This document shows positions 18,103 to 25,611 of a stretch of DNA of 64,000 bases, piece after piece. The notes under the pieces are model-generated. The model saw only the letters and a program-made list of their open reading frames with translations, did not search any database and had not been told where the DNA came from. The stretch comes from UBA11524 sp964542315 (GTDB taxonomy: Bacteria; Bacillota; Clostridia; Christensenellales; Aristaeellaceae), in assembly GCA_964542315.1 (NCBI GenBank), contig CAZIUA010000002.1:1-64000 (forward strand), read 5' to 3'. Each line of letters opens with the position of its first letter. The stretch's first letter is position 1. A program made the translations under genes and the position numbers.

Positions 18103-19176
18103 TTATACCTCCTGACAGGTGGCCTGATATTCACCGGGGGTCATGCCGGTGTATTTTTTGAAGACCTGGCAGAAATAGCTCTTGTTGGGATATCCGCAGG
18201 CGGCGCTGACCTCCGCCAGGGACATGGCGGTGTCATCGGAAAGGAGGTACTGCGCCTTTTCCATGCGCGCGCGGGTGAGGAAGGTGGAGAAATGCTGTCC
18301 GGTCTTTTCGTGAAAGAGGCGGCAGAAATAGGCCGGGGTCAGCCCCAGCGAGCGCGAGAGATTCGCCTGGGAATAGGGAAGGGAGCAATCCGCCCGGATG
18401 GACTCGATCACCCGGTCGATGGGCGCCCCGTTGACCGCGGGCGGACAAGCCCTCAGCACGGGCTGGAGCGCCGTCAGCCAGGAGAGCAGCGCCTCCCGCG
18501 GATGGCGCGTCATGTCCGCCAGGTTCAGCTTCTCCGTCAGTTTTTGCAGCGAAAGCTCACCATGCTGGCTCCAGATGGCCTCGATCACCAGCGGCACAAA
18601 GCCGAAGCAGACCCGGTTCAGCTCCGTTTCCGTGCGCAGCGCGCGGGACACATACCCGGCCAGCACCGCATACTGGCGGCGCTTGATGCTGGTTTGCAGG
18701 CTCTTGCGGTGGGTGCGCGCGACGCTGGCCTCAATGGGGGACACGCGGTTCCACCAGTCGGAGATCTCCCGCATGGGCGCCAGATGCTCCGCCCATTCCG
18801 CCGCATCCTCGAATTCCTCGCCGATGAACATGGTGCCGTCCTGCTCCAGGTTGACGGAGGCATGATCCATCAGCGCATGGGCGCAGAGCCACAGCACCGT
18901 GTCCCGGTGGACCTTCGCCGGATAGCGTGTCAGCGCCAGCATGATGGTCATGACGTCGCCATCCGCCGCAAAGAGCGCCGCGGACAGGCCAGCCGGTGCC
19001 ATGATGGCATCCACGCCGTCCAGCAGGGCATCACGCTGTTCGTCCGTCAGCGGAACATCCGCCTCCCAGCGGATCAGCCGCCATGCATATACCCCTTCGT
19101 TGGAGGGCGCCTCTGCCTTTCCCAGCAGCAGGGCTGCCATCTGCTGCGTCAGCTGCTGTTCCTGTTCCGTTGCCAT
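18103..19176 (-). CDS. AraC-family transcriptional regulator
   Basis: 357 aa. The C-terminal hundred residues form the double helix-turn-helix of AraC proteins (YSQANLSRSLGLTPAYFCRLF; SLAEVSAACGYPNKSYFCQVF, ending KKYTGMTPGEYQ). The N-terminal 230 residues are helical and not a typical cupin; they may bind a ligand or a partner. AAGGAGG lies 9 nt before the ATG at 19176, favoured over one at 19227. A strong terminator-like hairpin sits in its leader (19230-19267). Its targets are not evident; nearby sugar-use genes are candidates only by proximity. Confidence 0.88.
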   Translation of the reverse strand: MATEQEQQLTQQMAALLLGKAEAPSNEGVYAWRLIRWEADVPLTDEQRDALLDGVDAIMAPAGLSAALFAADGDVMTIMLALTRYPAKVHRDTVLWLCAHALMDHASVNLEQDGTMFIGEEFEDAAEWAEHLAPMREISDWWNRVSPIEASVARTHRKSLQTSIKRRQYAVLAGYVSRALRTETELNRVCFGFVPLVIEAIWSQHGELSLQKLTEKLNLADMTRHPREALLSWLTALQPVLRACPPAVNGAPIDRVIESIRADCSLPYSQANLSRSLGLTPAYFCRLFHEKTGQHFSTFLTRARMEKAQYLLSDDTAMSLAEVSAACGYPNKSYFCQVFKKYTGMTPGEYQATCQEV

Positions 19177-19229
19177 GCGCTTCTTCCTCCTTGCATGCTC
19201 GTCAAATGGATCAGCCAGTAAATGCAAAA

Positions 19230-19267
19230 GCGGCAGTGCTCAGGGTGCGATTCACCGAGCCTGCCGC
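19230..19267 (-). promoter_or_regulatory. Terminator-like hairpin in the AraC gene leader
   Basis: On the minus strand GCGGCAG-GCTC-GGTG pairs with CACC-GAGC-CTGCCGC through small bulges, and TTTTGC follows. It lies about 55 nt before the AraC start and just downstream of a TATAAT (complement 19288-19293), so it would form early in the transcript. Confidence 0.5.
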
Positions 19268-19357
19268 GTTGATCCGACATCGTTTTTATTATACATGAGT
19301 GACCGCTTTTTGAAAAGAGCGATATGTTCATTCGTTCAATTTTGGCAAAATAGTATA

Positions 19358-20431
19358 TCAAACATTAGCAATTCCTGTGAAGAATGCTGCATTTTCGTTG
19401 CAAATGCGGCATTGGCCGATGCGGTCGAGGGTGATGATGCGCAGGGTGCTTCCGGCGGACTTCTTGTCCAGCGTCATGGCGGAAAGCAGCGCCTCCTCGG
19501 GCAGGTCGGGCAGGTTCATGGGCATGGCCAGCGCACGCAGCAGCGCGTCCAGACGATCCGCCGTGCCGGGAGTCGTCATGCCCTTTTGCTCCGTCATGCG
19601 GGTGATGAGGTGCATGCCCAGGGCGACGGCCTCGCCGTGGCGCAGACCGGCATAATGCTGGCAGGTCTCCACCGCATGGGCGATGGTGTGGCCAAAGTTC
19701 AGCGTCATGCGCAGGCCGGTGTCGTGCTCATCCTGGGCGACGACATCCGCCTTGTACTGGATGCAGTGGCGGAGGATCACGTCGATGTGCGCCATCAGGG
19801 CGGTGCGTCCGCCGGGCGCATGCGTTTCCAGCAGGGCGAAAAGCGCTTCGTCCCCGATGCAGCCGTATTTGACCACCTCGCCCAGGCCATCCCGCCAGAA
19901 TTCATCGGTCAGGGTGTTCAGCGTGTCCGGGTCGGCGATGACGAGCTCCGGCTGATAGAACGCGCCCACCAGGTTCTTGCCCTGGGGGAGATCCACCGCA
20001 ACCTTGCCGCCGACGGAGGAATCCACCTGAGCCAGCAGGGTGGTGGGTACCTGGACGAAATGCACTCCGCGCAGGAAGGTCGCGGCGGCCAGCCCGGCCA
20101 GATCGCCAATGACGCCGCCGCCCAGGGCGAGCACCGCATCGCGGCGGGTGATGTGCTCCTGACAGAGGAAGTCGTACAGGTCGCTCAATCGGGCGAGGCA
20201 TTTGGTCTGCTCCCCGTGGGGGAGGGTGACGCTGCACACGCGCAGACCGGCCTTGCGCAGGGAAGCCTCCGCGCGGGCGAGGTACAGGGGGGCCACGTTG
20301 TCATCGGTGACGATGGCGACGGACACTTCGCCCAGCGTGTCGCGGACATAGCTGCCCAGCTGATCCATCAGGCCGCTGCCGATGTGGATGGGGTAGCTGC
20401 GGCTCCCCAAGGGGACGGTGATCGTTTCCAT
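19358..20431 (-). CDS. aroB: 3-dehydroquinate synthase
   Basis: 357 aa, second step of the shikimate pathway, turning DAHP into 3-dehydroquinate with NAD and a divalent metal. Signatures are VAIVTDDNVAPLY, LALGGGVIGDLAGLAAATFLRG (NAD-binding), VPTTLLAQVDSSVGGKVAVDLPQGKN, and the metal-binding residues around NFGHTIAHAVE and RHGEAVALGM. AGAAAGGAT sets the ATG at 20431. It follows aroF by 28 nt in an operon of the first two shikimate steps, under the Phe attenuator. Confidence 0.95.
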   Translation of the reverse strand: METITVPLGSRSYPIHIGSGLMDQLGSYVRDTLGEVSVAIVTDDNVAPLYLARAEASLRKAGLRVCSVTLPHGEQTKCLARLSDLYDFLCQEHITRRDAVLALGGGVIGDLAGLAAATFLRGVHFVQVPTTLLAQVDSSVGGKVAVDLPQGKNLVGAFYQPELVIADPDTLNTLTDEFWRDGLGEVVKYGCIGDEALFALLETHAPGGRTALMAHIDVILRHCIQYKADVVAQDEHDTGLRMTLNFGHTIAHAVETCQHYAGLRHGEAVALGMHLITRMTEQKGMTTPGTADRLDALLRALAMPMNLPDLPEEALLSAMTLDKKSAGSTLRIITLDRIGQCRICNENAAFFTGIANV

Positions 20432-20459
20432 AGTGTATCCTTTCTGCATAGGGTCAGCA

Positions 20460-21476
20460 TCAGACCGTCCGCCCCACGGCCTGGGCGATGCGGCGAACGT
20501 CCTCCATCACCTTGGTGAAGGCATCGGGCTTGATAGACTGCGCACCGTCGCACAGGGCATGCGCGGGGTCATTATGCACCTCGATCATCAGACCGTCGGC
20601 ACCGGCGGCGATGGCGGCGCGCGCCAGGGGCTGCACCATCCAGTATTTGCCCGTGGCGTGGCTGGGATCGACGATTACCGGCAGGTGGCTCAGTCGCTTC
20701 ACCGCGCAGATGGCGGACAGGTCGAGGGTGTTGCGGGTGTAGGTCTCGAAGGTGCGCACGCCGCGTTCGCACAGGATGATGTTCTCATTGCCGCCCGCCA
20801 TGATGTATTCGGCGGACATGAGCCACTCCTCGATGGTGGCGGACAGGCCGCGCTTGAGCAGGATGGGCTTGCGGGTCTTGCCCAGACGCTTGAGCAGGTC
20901 GAAATTCTGCATATTGCGCGCGCCGACCTGGATGCAGTCCACCTGATCCTCGAATTTGTCGATATCATAGGGGGACATCAGCTCCGTGACGATGGGGAGG
21001 CCTGTGGCTTCACGCGCCTGGCAGAGCAGATCCAGCCCCTGATATTCCAGGCCCTGGAAGGAATACGGGCTGGTGCGGGGCTTGAATGCACCGCCGCGCA
21101 GCACGGCCGCACCGGAGGCCTTCACTGATTCCGCCACGCCGATGATCTGCTCCCGGCTCTCCACCGAGCAGGGGCCGGCCATCACGCACAGCTTTTCGCC
21201 GCCGACGGCCACGTTGCCCACGTTCACCACCGTGGCGCCGGGGTGGAACATGCGGTTCGCCTTCTTGAAGGGCTCCGCGACCTTCATGATACGCTCCACA
21301 CAGCGGAAGGATTCCAGCTGTGCGGGGTCGATGCGGCTGGTGTCGCCGATCAGGCCGAGGATGGTCAGATCGCTGCCGTACATGGGGTTGACGCTCACGC
21401 CGCCCTGCGCGAGGATGAAATCCGCCACATGGTCGATCTCCTGCCGGGTCGCGCCCTGTTTCATGACGATAATCAT
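20460..21476 (-). CDS. aroF: 3-deoxy-7-phosphoheptulonate (DAHP) synthase
   Basis: 338 aa, type I-beta DAHP synthase that condenses PEP and erythrose 4-phosphate, the committed step to aromatic amino acids. An N-terminal ferredoxin-like domain (about 1-70, MIIVMKQGATRQEIDHVADF) of the kind that can mediate feedback control precedes the barrel (CVMAGPCSVESREQI, GGAFKPRTSPYSFQGL, PVIVDPSHATGK). GGGAGG lies 9 nt before the ATG at 21476. The leader upstream encodes a Phe-rich peptide and a terminator (see 21517-21675), so it is probably controlled by Phe supply. Confidence 0.95.
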   Translation of the reverse strand: MIIVMKQGATRQEIDHVADFILAQGGVSVNPMYGSDLTILGLIGDTSRIDPAQLESFRCVERIMKVAEPFKKANRMFHPGATVVNVGNVAVGGEKLCVMAGPCSVESREQIIGVAESVKASGAAVLRGGAFKPRTSPYSFQGLEYQGLDLLCQAREATGLPIVTELMSPYDIDKFEDQVDCIQVGARNMQNFDLLKRLGKTRKPILLKRGLSATIEEWLMSAEYIMAGGNENIILCERGVRTFETYTRNTLDLSAICAVKRLSHLPVIVDPSHATGKYWMVQPLARAAIAAGADGLMIEVHNDPAHALCDGAQSIKPDAFTKVMEDVRRIAQAVGRTV

Positions 21477-21516
21477 AATGATGTTCCTCCCTATCTTGAT
21501 GAATGCATGGCATTGG

Positions 21517-21561
21517 GGGAAAAATAAACAGGCGGACACTCCGCAAAGGGGAGCATCCGCC
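21517..21561 (-). terminator. Attenuator terminator before aroF
   Basis: GGCGGA (21531-21536) pairs with TCCGCC (21556-21561), with a second stem of CTCC/GGAG inside. On the minus strand the hairpin runs into TGTTTATTTTT. It lies between the leader peptide and the aroF ribosome site, so it must be read through for expression. Confidence 0.72.
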
Positions 21562-21606
21562 CGATTCTTCCGCCATTCAGGAAGGAGAGCATGGCCTCAG
21601 CCGCCT

Positions 21607-21675
21607 TTACGCAACGTCAATCAGCCCGGCATAAAAAGCCGGGAACGTAAACGTAAACGCGGAAGCATGAAGCAT
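21607..21675 (-). CDS. Phe-rich leader peptide of the aroF-aroB attenuator
   Basis: 22 aa, reading MLHASAFTFTFPAFYAGLID and then VA. Four of 22 residues are Phe (codons TTT, TTT, TTC, TTT) and one is Tyr, clustered at residues 7-15. GGAGG lies 9 nt before the ATG at 21675. A stable CCCGGC/GCCGGG hairpin covers the last Phe-Tyr codons, and the terminator follows about 45 nt after the stop. This is the layout of ribosome-mediated attenuation, as in pheA and pheST leaders of enteric bacteria: stalling at Phe codons should prevent termination. A full antiterminator could not be folded by eye. Confidence 0.7.
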   Translation of the reverse strand: MLHASAFTFTFPAFYAGLIDVA

Positions 21676-21728
21676 CGTGCCTGTCCTCCATATGGAAACA
21701 TATGCGACGGAACGCATCCGTCAAGTGC

Positions 21729-21757
21729 ATGATAGCATTGTCGCGCGGCAGTGTCAA
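21729..21757 (-). promoter_or_regulatory. aroF-aroB promoter
   Basis: On the minus strand TTGACA (21752-21757), 17 nt, TATCAT (21729-21734), about 50 nt before the leader peptide start. Confidence 0.7.
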
Positions 21758-21815
21758 GGGGCCGCAGTGTTCTTTTGGTGTTTCTTGTTTTGACATGAGG
21801 AAGGGGGAAGGCACT

Positions 21816-22012
21816 GGCTAAACAGGACGAAGTCCCCGTGTGAAAAGGCGAAGCCAAGGAGGGCAACGTGCAAAGCCTTCCCCTCCGAGGGGAAGGTGGC
21901 CGTAAGGCCGGATGAGGTGGAATGCCCCACGCAGGCGCTGTTTGAATGTTCCTTCCACTCAATCGCGTGAAAAAAGGCGAAGCCTTCGCGTGAAAAGGGA
22001 CGAAGTCCCCCC
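21816..22012. repeat. Dispersed intergenic repeat, copy 1
   Basis: Non-coding stretch with the shared modules GGACGAAGTCCC (twice), CTTCCCCTCCGAGGGGAAG (19-nt hairpin) and GGCCGTAAGGCCGGATGAGG, then GCCCCACGC. Related copies lie at 23386, 38503, 48246 and 52738. Confidence 0.7.
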
Positions 22013-22014
22013 CC

Positions 22015-23271
22015 TTAGCAGCCGGGGCGGCGTTTTTCGTCCTTCATGATGTGAACGATGGTGTCATTGGTGCGGCTCATGCCGACGCAGACCAGCTCAC
22101 CCAGGTGCTCGATGAGGCGGTCGAAGCTGTCGTCGAGGATGCCGTCCTGCGCGTGGATGCCGTCGCCCTCCATGGCGAGGCAGGCCGCTTCCACCGCCAG
22201 TCCGGCGGACAGCGCCACCTTGAACGCACAGCCCTCCTTCGCACCGTCGCAGATCATGCCGGACACGCTGCCCAGGATGTTCCGCGCGGCCTGGAGCATC
22301 TCCCGTTCGCCGCCGCCCATCAGGAACACCGCGCCCAGGGACGCGCTCAGCCCCGATGCCACGCCGCACGCGCAGACGCTGCTCAGCGGCCCGATGAAGC
22401 TCTTGATATACACATTGGCCAGGCAGGCCAGGGCCAGCGCGCGCAGGAGCTTCTCGTCCGGGGCATTCAGGGTGCGGGCGGCTGCATCCACCGTCAGGAA
22501 CAGGGTCAGGCCCTGATTGCCGCTGCCCGTGGCGGTCATCACCGGCAGGGGAACGCCATGCATCCGCGCGTAGCTCGCTGTGCCAGCCATCCGCTTGGCC
22601 TGTGCATAAAGTCCGCCGTCTTGCAGCAGCATATTCGGCAGGACGTGGTGATCCAGCCCGTCCGCGATGGCGCGGTCATAGACGGCGCGGTTCATGGCGA
22701 GGGCGTCCTGCAGGAAGGACAGTTCCTCAATGGGGCAGGTGCGGGCGAATTCGACGAATTCCCCCAGGGAGCCCTCATGGGCGGCAGAGGCTTCCTCCTG
22801 CGCATTGGCGCACACCAGCTGGAAGGGCGCATGTTCCACCCGGATGATGCGGTCATGCTTGCCGCTGGTGATGACGCGCACCTCGTCCGCATCGGTGGTG
22901 ATGATGGTCTCGATGTACAGGCCCTGGGCCTCCTCGGCGATCTCGACCTGCACCAGCGTGCGGAGGCACTTGGCCTCGGCCAGCTGCTCCGGGCGAACGG
23001 TATGCAGGGCGTTCATTCCCGCGGATGCGTCGCCGGCTGTCACGCCCAGCGCCACACAGAGATCCACGCCGCGCTCATCCGCGCCGGGAATGCCCACGCC
23101 CATGGCGTTCTTGAACAGGTAGGCATCCAGCCGCGCGACGATCCTGCGGATCTCTCCTGACGCATTCGCACGCGCCGTAGCAGCATTGAGCGCAATGGCG
23201 GCTGGCTCGGTACAGCCGGTGGAAGGGGCCAGGGATGCCTTGATCCGGTCGAGGTAACATGCATGATCCAT
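22015..23271 (-). CDS. L-serine dehydratase / L-cysteine desulfidase family protein (UPF0597, CyuA-like)
   Basis: 418 aa, cytoplasmic. It begins DHACYLDRIKASLAPSTGCTEPAAIAL, the hallmark of the UPF0597 family. Conserved cysteines suited to a labile 4Fe-4S cluster occur in STGCTEPAA, SSVCACGVASGL and MICDGAKEGCAFKVALSAG. Known relatives break L-cysteine into pyruvate, ammonia and sulfide or deaminate L-serine. Substrate here is undecided. The ATG at 23271 fits the family N-terminus; an ATG at 23307 has weaker support. Flanked on both sides by dispersed repeats, monocistronic. Confidence 0.85.
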   Translation of the reverse strand: MDHACYLDRIKASLAPSTGCTEPAAIALNAATARANASGEIRRIVARLDAYLFKNAMGVGIPGADERGVDLCVALGVTAGDASAGMNALHTVRPEQLAEAKCLRTLVQVEIAEEAQGLYIETIITTDADEVRVITSGKHDRIIRVEHAPFQLVCANAQEEASAAHEGSLGEFVEFARTCPIEELSFLQDALAMNRAVYDRAIADGLDHHVLPNMLLQDGGLYAQAKRMAGTASYARMHGVPLPVMTATGSGNQGLTLFLTVDAAARTLNAPDEKLLRALALACLANVYIKSFIGPLSSVCACGVASGLSASLGAVFLMGGGEREMLQAARNILGSVSGMICDGAKEGCAFKVALSAGLAVEAACLAMEGDGIHAQDGILDDSFDRLIEHLGELVCVGMSRTNDTIVHIMKDEKRRPGC

Positions 23272-23385
23272 CGTTGTGTTTCGCTCCCATTTGACAGTAT
23301 TCAGCATGAGAATTCGCCCCCGCGCGGGGAAAATCCTGCCGGAAGGGTTTTCAGGAATTGTGAATTGTACGTGAGGAATGCAGGG

Positions 23386-23522
23386 AACCCCGGGCGGATC
23401 ATGGAAAGGCCGGATGAGGGGGAACGCCCCACGCGGGAACTATGTGGATGTTTCATTTCCTCAATCGCGAGAAAAAGGGACGAAGTCCCCGCGCTAAAAG
23501 GGTCGAAGACCCCGAAGCCCCC
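23386..23522. repeat. Dispersed intergenic repeat, copy 2
   Basis: Holds GGCCGGATGAGG, CGCCCCACGCGGG, GGGACGAAGTCCC and AGGGTCGAAGACCC in the same order as the other copies, but lacks the CTTCCCCT hairpin. It fills most of the 23308-23607 gap; nothing else is seen there. Confidence 0.6.
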
Positions 23523-23607
23523 CCTACTTGACGCAGTGGGGCGAAAACGATATAATGAACAGCGTGCAAACAGAAAGTGAAAGAAACCGAAAGGAAAAGA
23601 GTCGAAC

Positions 23608-24633
23608 ATGATTCGTCTGAATTGCGATTATCTGGAGGGCTGCCATCCCTCGATCCTGGAGAAGCTCCAGGCCACGAATATGGAGCAGACGCCCGGCTAC
23701 GGCGTTGACCACTATTGCAAGGAGGCGGCGGATGCGGTCCGCACGGCCTTTGGCTGCCCGGAGAGCGCGGTGCATTTTCTCGTTGGCGGCACGCAGACGA
23801 ACATGACCGTCATCGCTGCGGCGCTGCGTCCCTATGAGGGCGTGCTCTGCGCGGAAACGGGGCATATCAACGTGCATGAGACCGGCGCGATCGAGTCCAC
23901 CGGACACAAGTGCCTCACCCTCCCCCAGAAGAACGGCCGCATCACCGCCAGCCAGGTCGCCGTGGCCGCCGCGACCCAGGCCGATGATGAGCATACCGTC
24001 CGCCCCGGTATGGTGTATATCTCCATGTCCACCGAGCTGGGCACGGTGTATAACCGCAATGAGCTGAAGGATCTGTACTACACCTGCCGCCAGCTGGGGC
24101 TGTACCTGTTCATCGACGGCGCGCGCCTGGGCTATGGTCTGGCGGCGCCTACGGGTGATCTGTCCGCGGCGGACATCGCGAAATTCTCCGACGTGTTCAC
24201 CGTAGGCGGCACGAAGATGGGTGCGCTCTTTGGCGAAGCGGTAGTGATCAACAATCCGGAATTGAACGTGCGCTTCCGCTATATGATCAAGCAGAAGGGC
24301 GCGCTGCTGGCCAAGGGGCGCCTGCTGGGTCTGCAGTTCTCCGCGCTGATGGAGAACGGGCTGTATTTCCAGCTGGGCCAGAAGGCGGTGGATCAGGCCA
24401 TGCGCATCCGCACTGCGCTGCTGGACGCAGGCTTCACCTTCCATGTGGACAGCCCCACGAACCAGCTGTTCCCCATCTTCACCGACGAGCAGTGGGAGAA
24501 GCTGGAAGAGAACTTCAAGCTGGAATTCAACGGCCGCATCGACGAGGAGCATGTCGTGCTGCGCGTCTGCACCTCCTGGGCGACGCCGGATGAATATGTG
24601 GATGCGTTCATCGACGCAGTGAAGGCGCTGTAA
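23608..24633 (+). CDS. Threonine aldolase family PLP enzyme
   Basis: 341 aa, fold-type I PLP enzyme, probably low-specificity L-threonine aldolase (threonine to glycine and acetaldehyde). Motifs: HFLVGGTQTNMTVIAAAL, the Asp that holds the PLP ring nitrogen in FIDGARLGYGL, and the Schiff-base Lys in FTVGGTKMGALFGEA. The start ATG follows GAAAGGAAAAG. Length fits LtaE-type enzymes, but the family also includes beta-eliminating lyases, so substrate is not certain. A terminator follows at 24652. Confidence 0.85.
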   Translation: MIRLNCDYLEGCHPSILEKLQATNMEQTPGYGVDHYCKEAADAVRTAFGCPESAVHFLVGGTQTNMTVIAAALRPYEGVLCAETGHINVHETGAIESTGHKCLTLPQKNGRITASQVAVAAATQADDEHTVRPGMVYISMSTELGTVYNRNELKDLYYTCRQLGLYLFIDGARLGYGLAAPTGDLSAADIAKFSDVFTVGGTKMGALFGEAVVINNPELNVRFRYMIKQKGALLAKGRLLGLQFSALMENGLYFQLGQKAVDQAMRIRTALLDAGFTFHVDSPTNQLFPIFTDEQWEKLEENFKLEFNGRIDEEHVVLRVCTSWATPDEYVDAFIDAVKAL

Positions 24634-24651
24634 GGGCGGACTGTCAACATG

Positions 24652-24683
24652 AGCCGTTTCGCGGTATGCGGGGCGGCTTTTTT
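24652..24683 (+). terminator. Terminator of the threonine aldolase gene
   Basis: AGCCG ... CGGCT stem with an inner CGC/GCG pairing, followed by T7. Confidence 0.65.
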
Positions 24684-24697
24684 GTGCCGCAAACGGG

Positions 24698-24726
24698 TTG
24701 ACTTTGCGTGAAGCCGTGTGATAATG
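24698..24726 (+). promoter_or_regulatory. Promoter of the truncated membrane gene
   Basis: TTGACT (24698-24703) and GATAAT (24720-24725) with a 16-bp spacer. Confidence 0.5.
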
Positions 24727-24783
24727 TCGGTAATGAGCGGACGCATGGCGCGTCCCTTGCGCCCGACAAAGGAGGCAGAACCG

Positions 24784-24845
24784 ATGTCGAATCCATCCCC
24801 CCGCCGTGATCCCCCTGGTGGTCGCCCTTGTGTTGGTCGTGTCGG
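24784..24845 (+). pseudogene. Truncated start of a membrane-protein gene
   Basis: A full expression signal (promoter at 24698, AAAGGAGG at 24768, ATG at 24784) leads into MSNPSP and then a run of six C (24797-24802). Read with one C fewer, the sequence continues AVIPLVVALVLVVSVMRTAW, an obvious membrane anchor. The frame is cut off where the 3' end of the opposite-strand XRE-module gene begins (24846). I read this as the N-terminus of a gene whose body was lost when the XRE module arrived, with an extra homopolymer shift. No downstream part is visible in the window. Confidence 0.45.
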
Positions 24846-24989
24846 TTATGCGGACTGCTTGGTCACGCTCTCCAGTGCCGTCAGGTAGCCCATCATAAAG
24901 AGTTCCACATCGCGCTTCTTCTCTTCCGGGCACTTGTTGATCATTTCTGCCAGCTTTTCCATGGCTTGGTCTTTTCGTGTGTTGGACAT
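24846..24989 (-). CDS. Small helical protein of the XRE repressor module
   Basis: 47 aa, charged and helical (MSNTRKDQAMEKLAEMINKC ... MGYLTALESVTKQSA), of the kind often found divergent to phage-type repressors. AGGAGGTGA precedes the ATG at 24989. Its promoter (TTGACA at complement 25062-25067, 17 nt, TATTAT at complement 25039-25044) overlaps one copy of a repeated element that probably binds the XRE protein. Function unknown; possibly Cro-like or antirepressor, by position only. Confidence 0.6.
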   Translation of the reverse strand: MSNTRKDQAMEKLAEMINKCPEEKKRDVELFMMGYLTALESVTKQSA

Positions 24990-25025
24990 GCTGTCACCTC
25001 CTGTGTGGTGTTGGTCGTGTTTTTG

Positions 25026-25119
25026 TCCTTGCAAGACTATAATATCATGTGTATTTATGCTTGTCAAGGCTTTTTTGAATTTTTTTATCCTTGCAAGACT
25101 AAAGTTTTTGTGTTATACT
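25026..25119. promoter_or_regulatory. Divergent promoters with twin operator-like repeats
   Basis: TCCTTGCAAGACTA occurs twice in direct orientation (25026-25039 and 25088-25101). The right copy contains the -35 TTGCAA (25091-25096) of the XRE promoter, followed after 17 nt by TATACT (25114-25119). The left copy lies at the -10 and start region of the minus-strand gene (TATTAT complement 25039-25044, TTGACA complement 25062-25067). A repressor bound at both would silence both directions. Confidence 0.65.
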
Positions 25120-25140
25120 TTTGAAGAGGAGGTGAAACCA

Positions 25141-25488
25141 TTGAAAGATCGTATCCGCAAAATCAGAAAAGACGCTAAAATGAACCAGACGGAATTCGGC
25201 ATGATGCTTGGTGCGACCCAGAAGATGATAACGACTTACGAAACCGGCGTTGTCGTCCCTGACAAATCTATCCGCATGCTGATCTGCCAGAAGTTCAACG
25301 TCAACGAGACATGGCTGGAGACGGGCGAGGGCGATCCCTATAAGGAAGGGCTTGTCCCTGCACTGGAAATCGCGCTGAATAAGATGCCGGCAGTGCATGA
25401 CGCGCTGGAGCGTCTGTTGCCCGTCCTGTCTGACGAGGACTTCGAAGCCATCAACCAGCTCGTCCAGAAGATCATCAACGCAAAATAA
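25141..25488 (+). CDS. XRE-family repressor (prophage-type); target of the window's own CRISPR spacer
   Basis: 115 aa, starting at TTG 25141 because GAGGAGGTGA lies 6 nt upstream. The N-terminal helix-turn-helix (about 1-65: RKIRKDAKMNQTEFGMMLGA, MITTYETGVVVPDKSIRML) is followed by the FNVNETWLETGEGDPYKEG segment typical of Firmicutes phage-type repressors, and a helical C-terminal part (about 70-115) for dimerisation. Divergent small partner, shared operators and compact size mark a prophage-like immunity module. Bases 25311-25344 are identical to the single spacer of the CRISPR array at 40270, with a TTC PAM on the minus strand. Confidence 0.85.
   Translation: MKDRIRKIRKDAKMNQTEFGMMLGATQKMITTYETGVVVPDKSIRMLICQKFNVNETWLETGEGDPYKEGLVPALEIALNKMPAVHDALERLLPVLSDEDFEAINQLVQKIINAK
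25311..25344 (-). other. Protospacer: exact self-target of the CRISPR spacer
   Basis: All 34 bases equal the spacer at 40302-40335. In crRNA orientation (minus strand) the target starts CTTATAGGGATCGCC and is preceded directly by TTC (25345-25347 on the plus strand read GAA), the canonical type I-C PAM. The five bases beyond the other end (GTCTC) also match the first five of the repeat. Confidence 0.93.
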
Positions 25489-25491
25489 AAG

Positions 25492-25580
25492 ACGGCAGAA
25501 ATGCCGCCTTCATCCTGTCAAAAAAGGTCGCACCAAGCGGCCTTTTTTGACAGGATGAGGCCTCCGGCGTGCCGGAGGCC
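25492..25580. terminator. Stacked terminators between the XRE gene and the GH3 gene
   Basis: Three hairpins: GACGGCA/TGCCGCC (about 25491-25508); a 22-bp near-perfect inverted repeat, arms 25510-25531 and 25537-25558, with A6 and T6 in its stem, which can stop transcription in both directions; and GGCCTCCGGC/GCCGGAGGCC (25559-25580) with T7 downstream. Confidence 0.75.
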
Positions 25581-25611
25581 TTCTTGATGTGTTTTTTTGC
25601 TTTTGAGCCGG

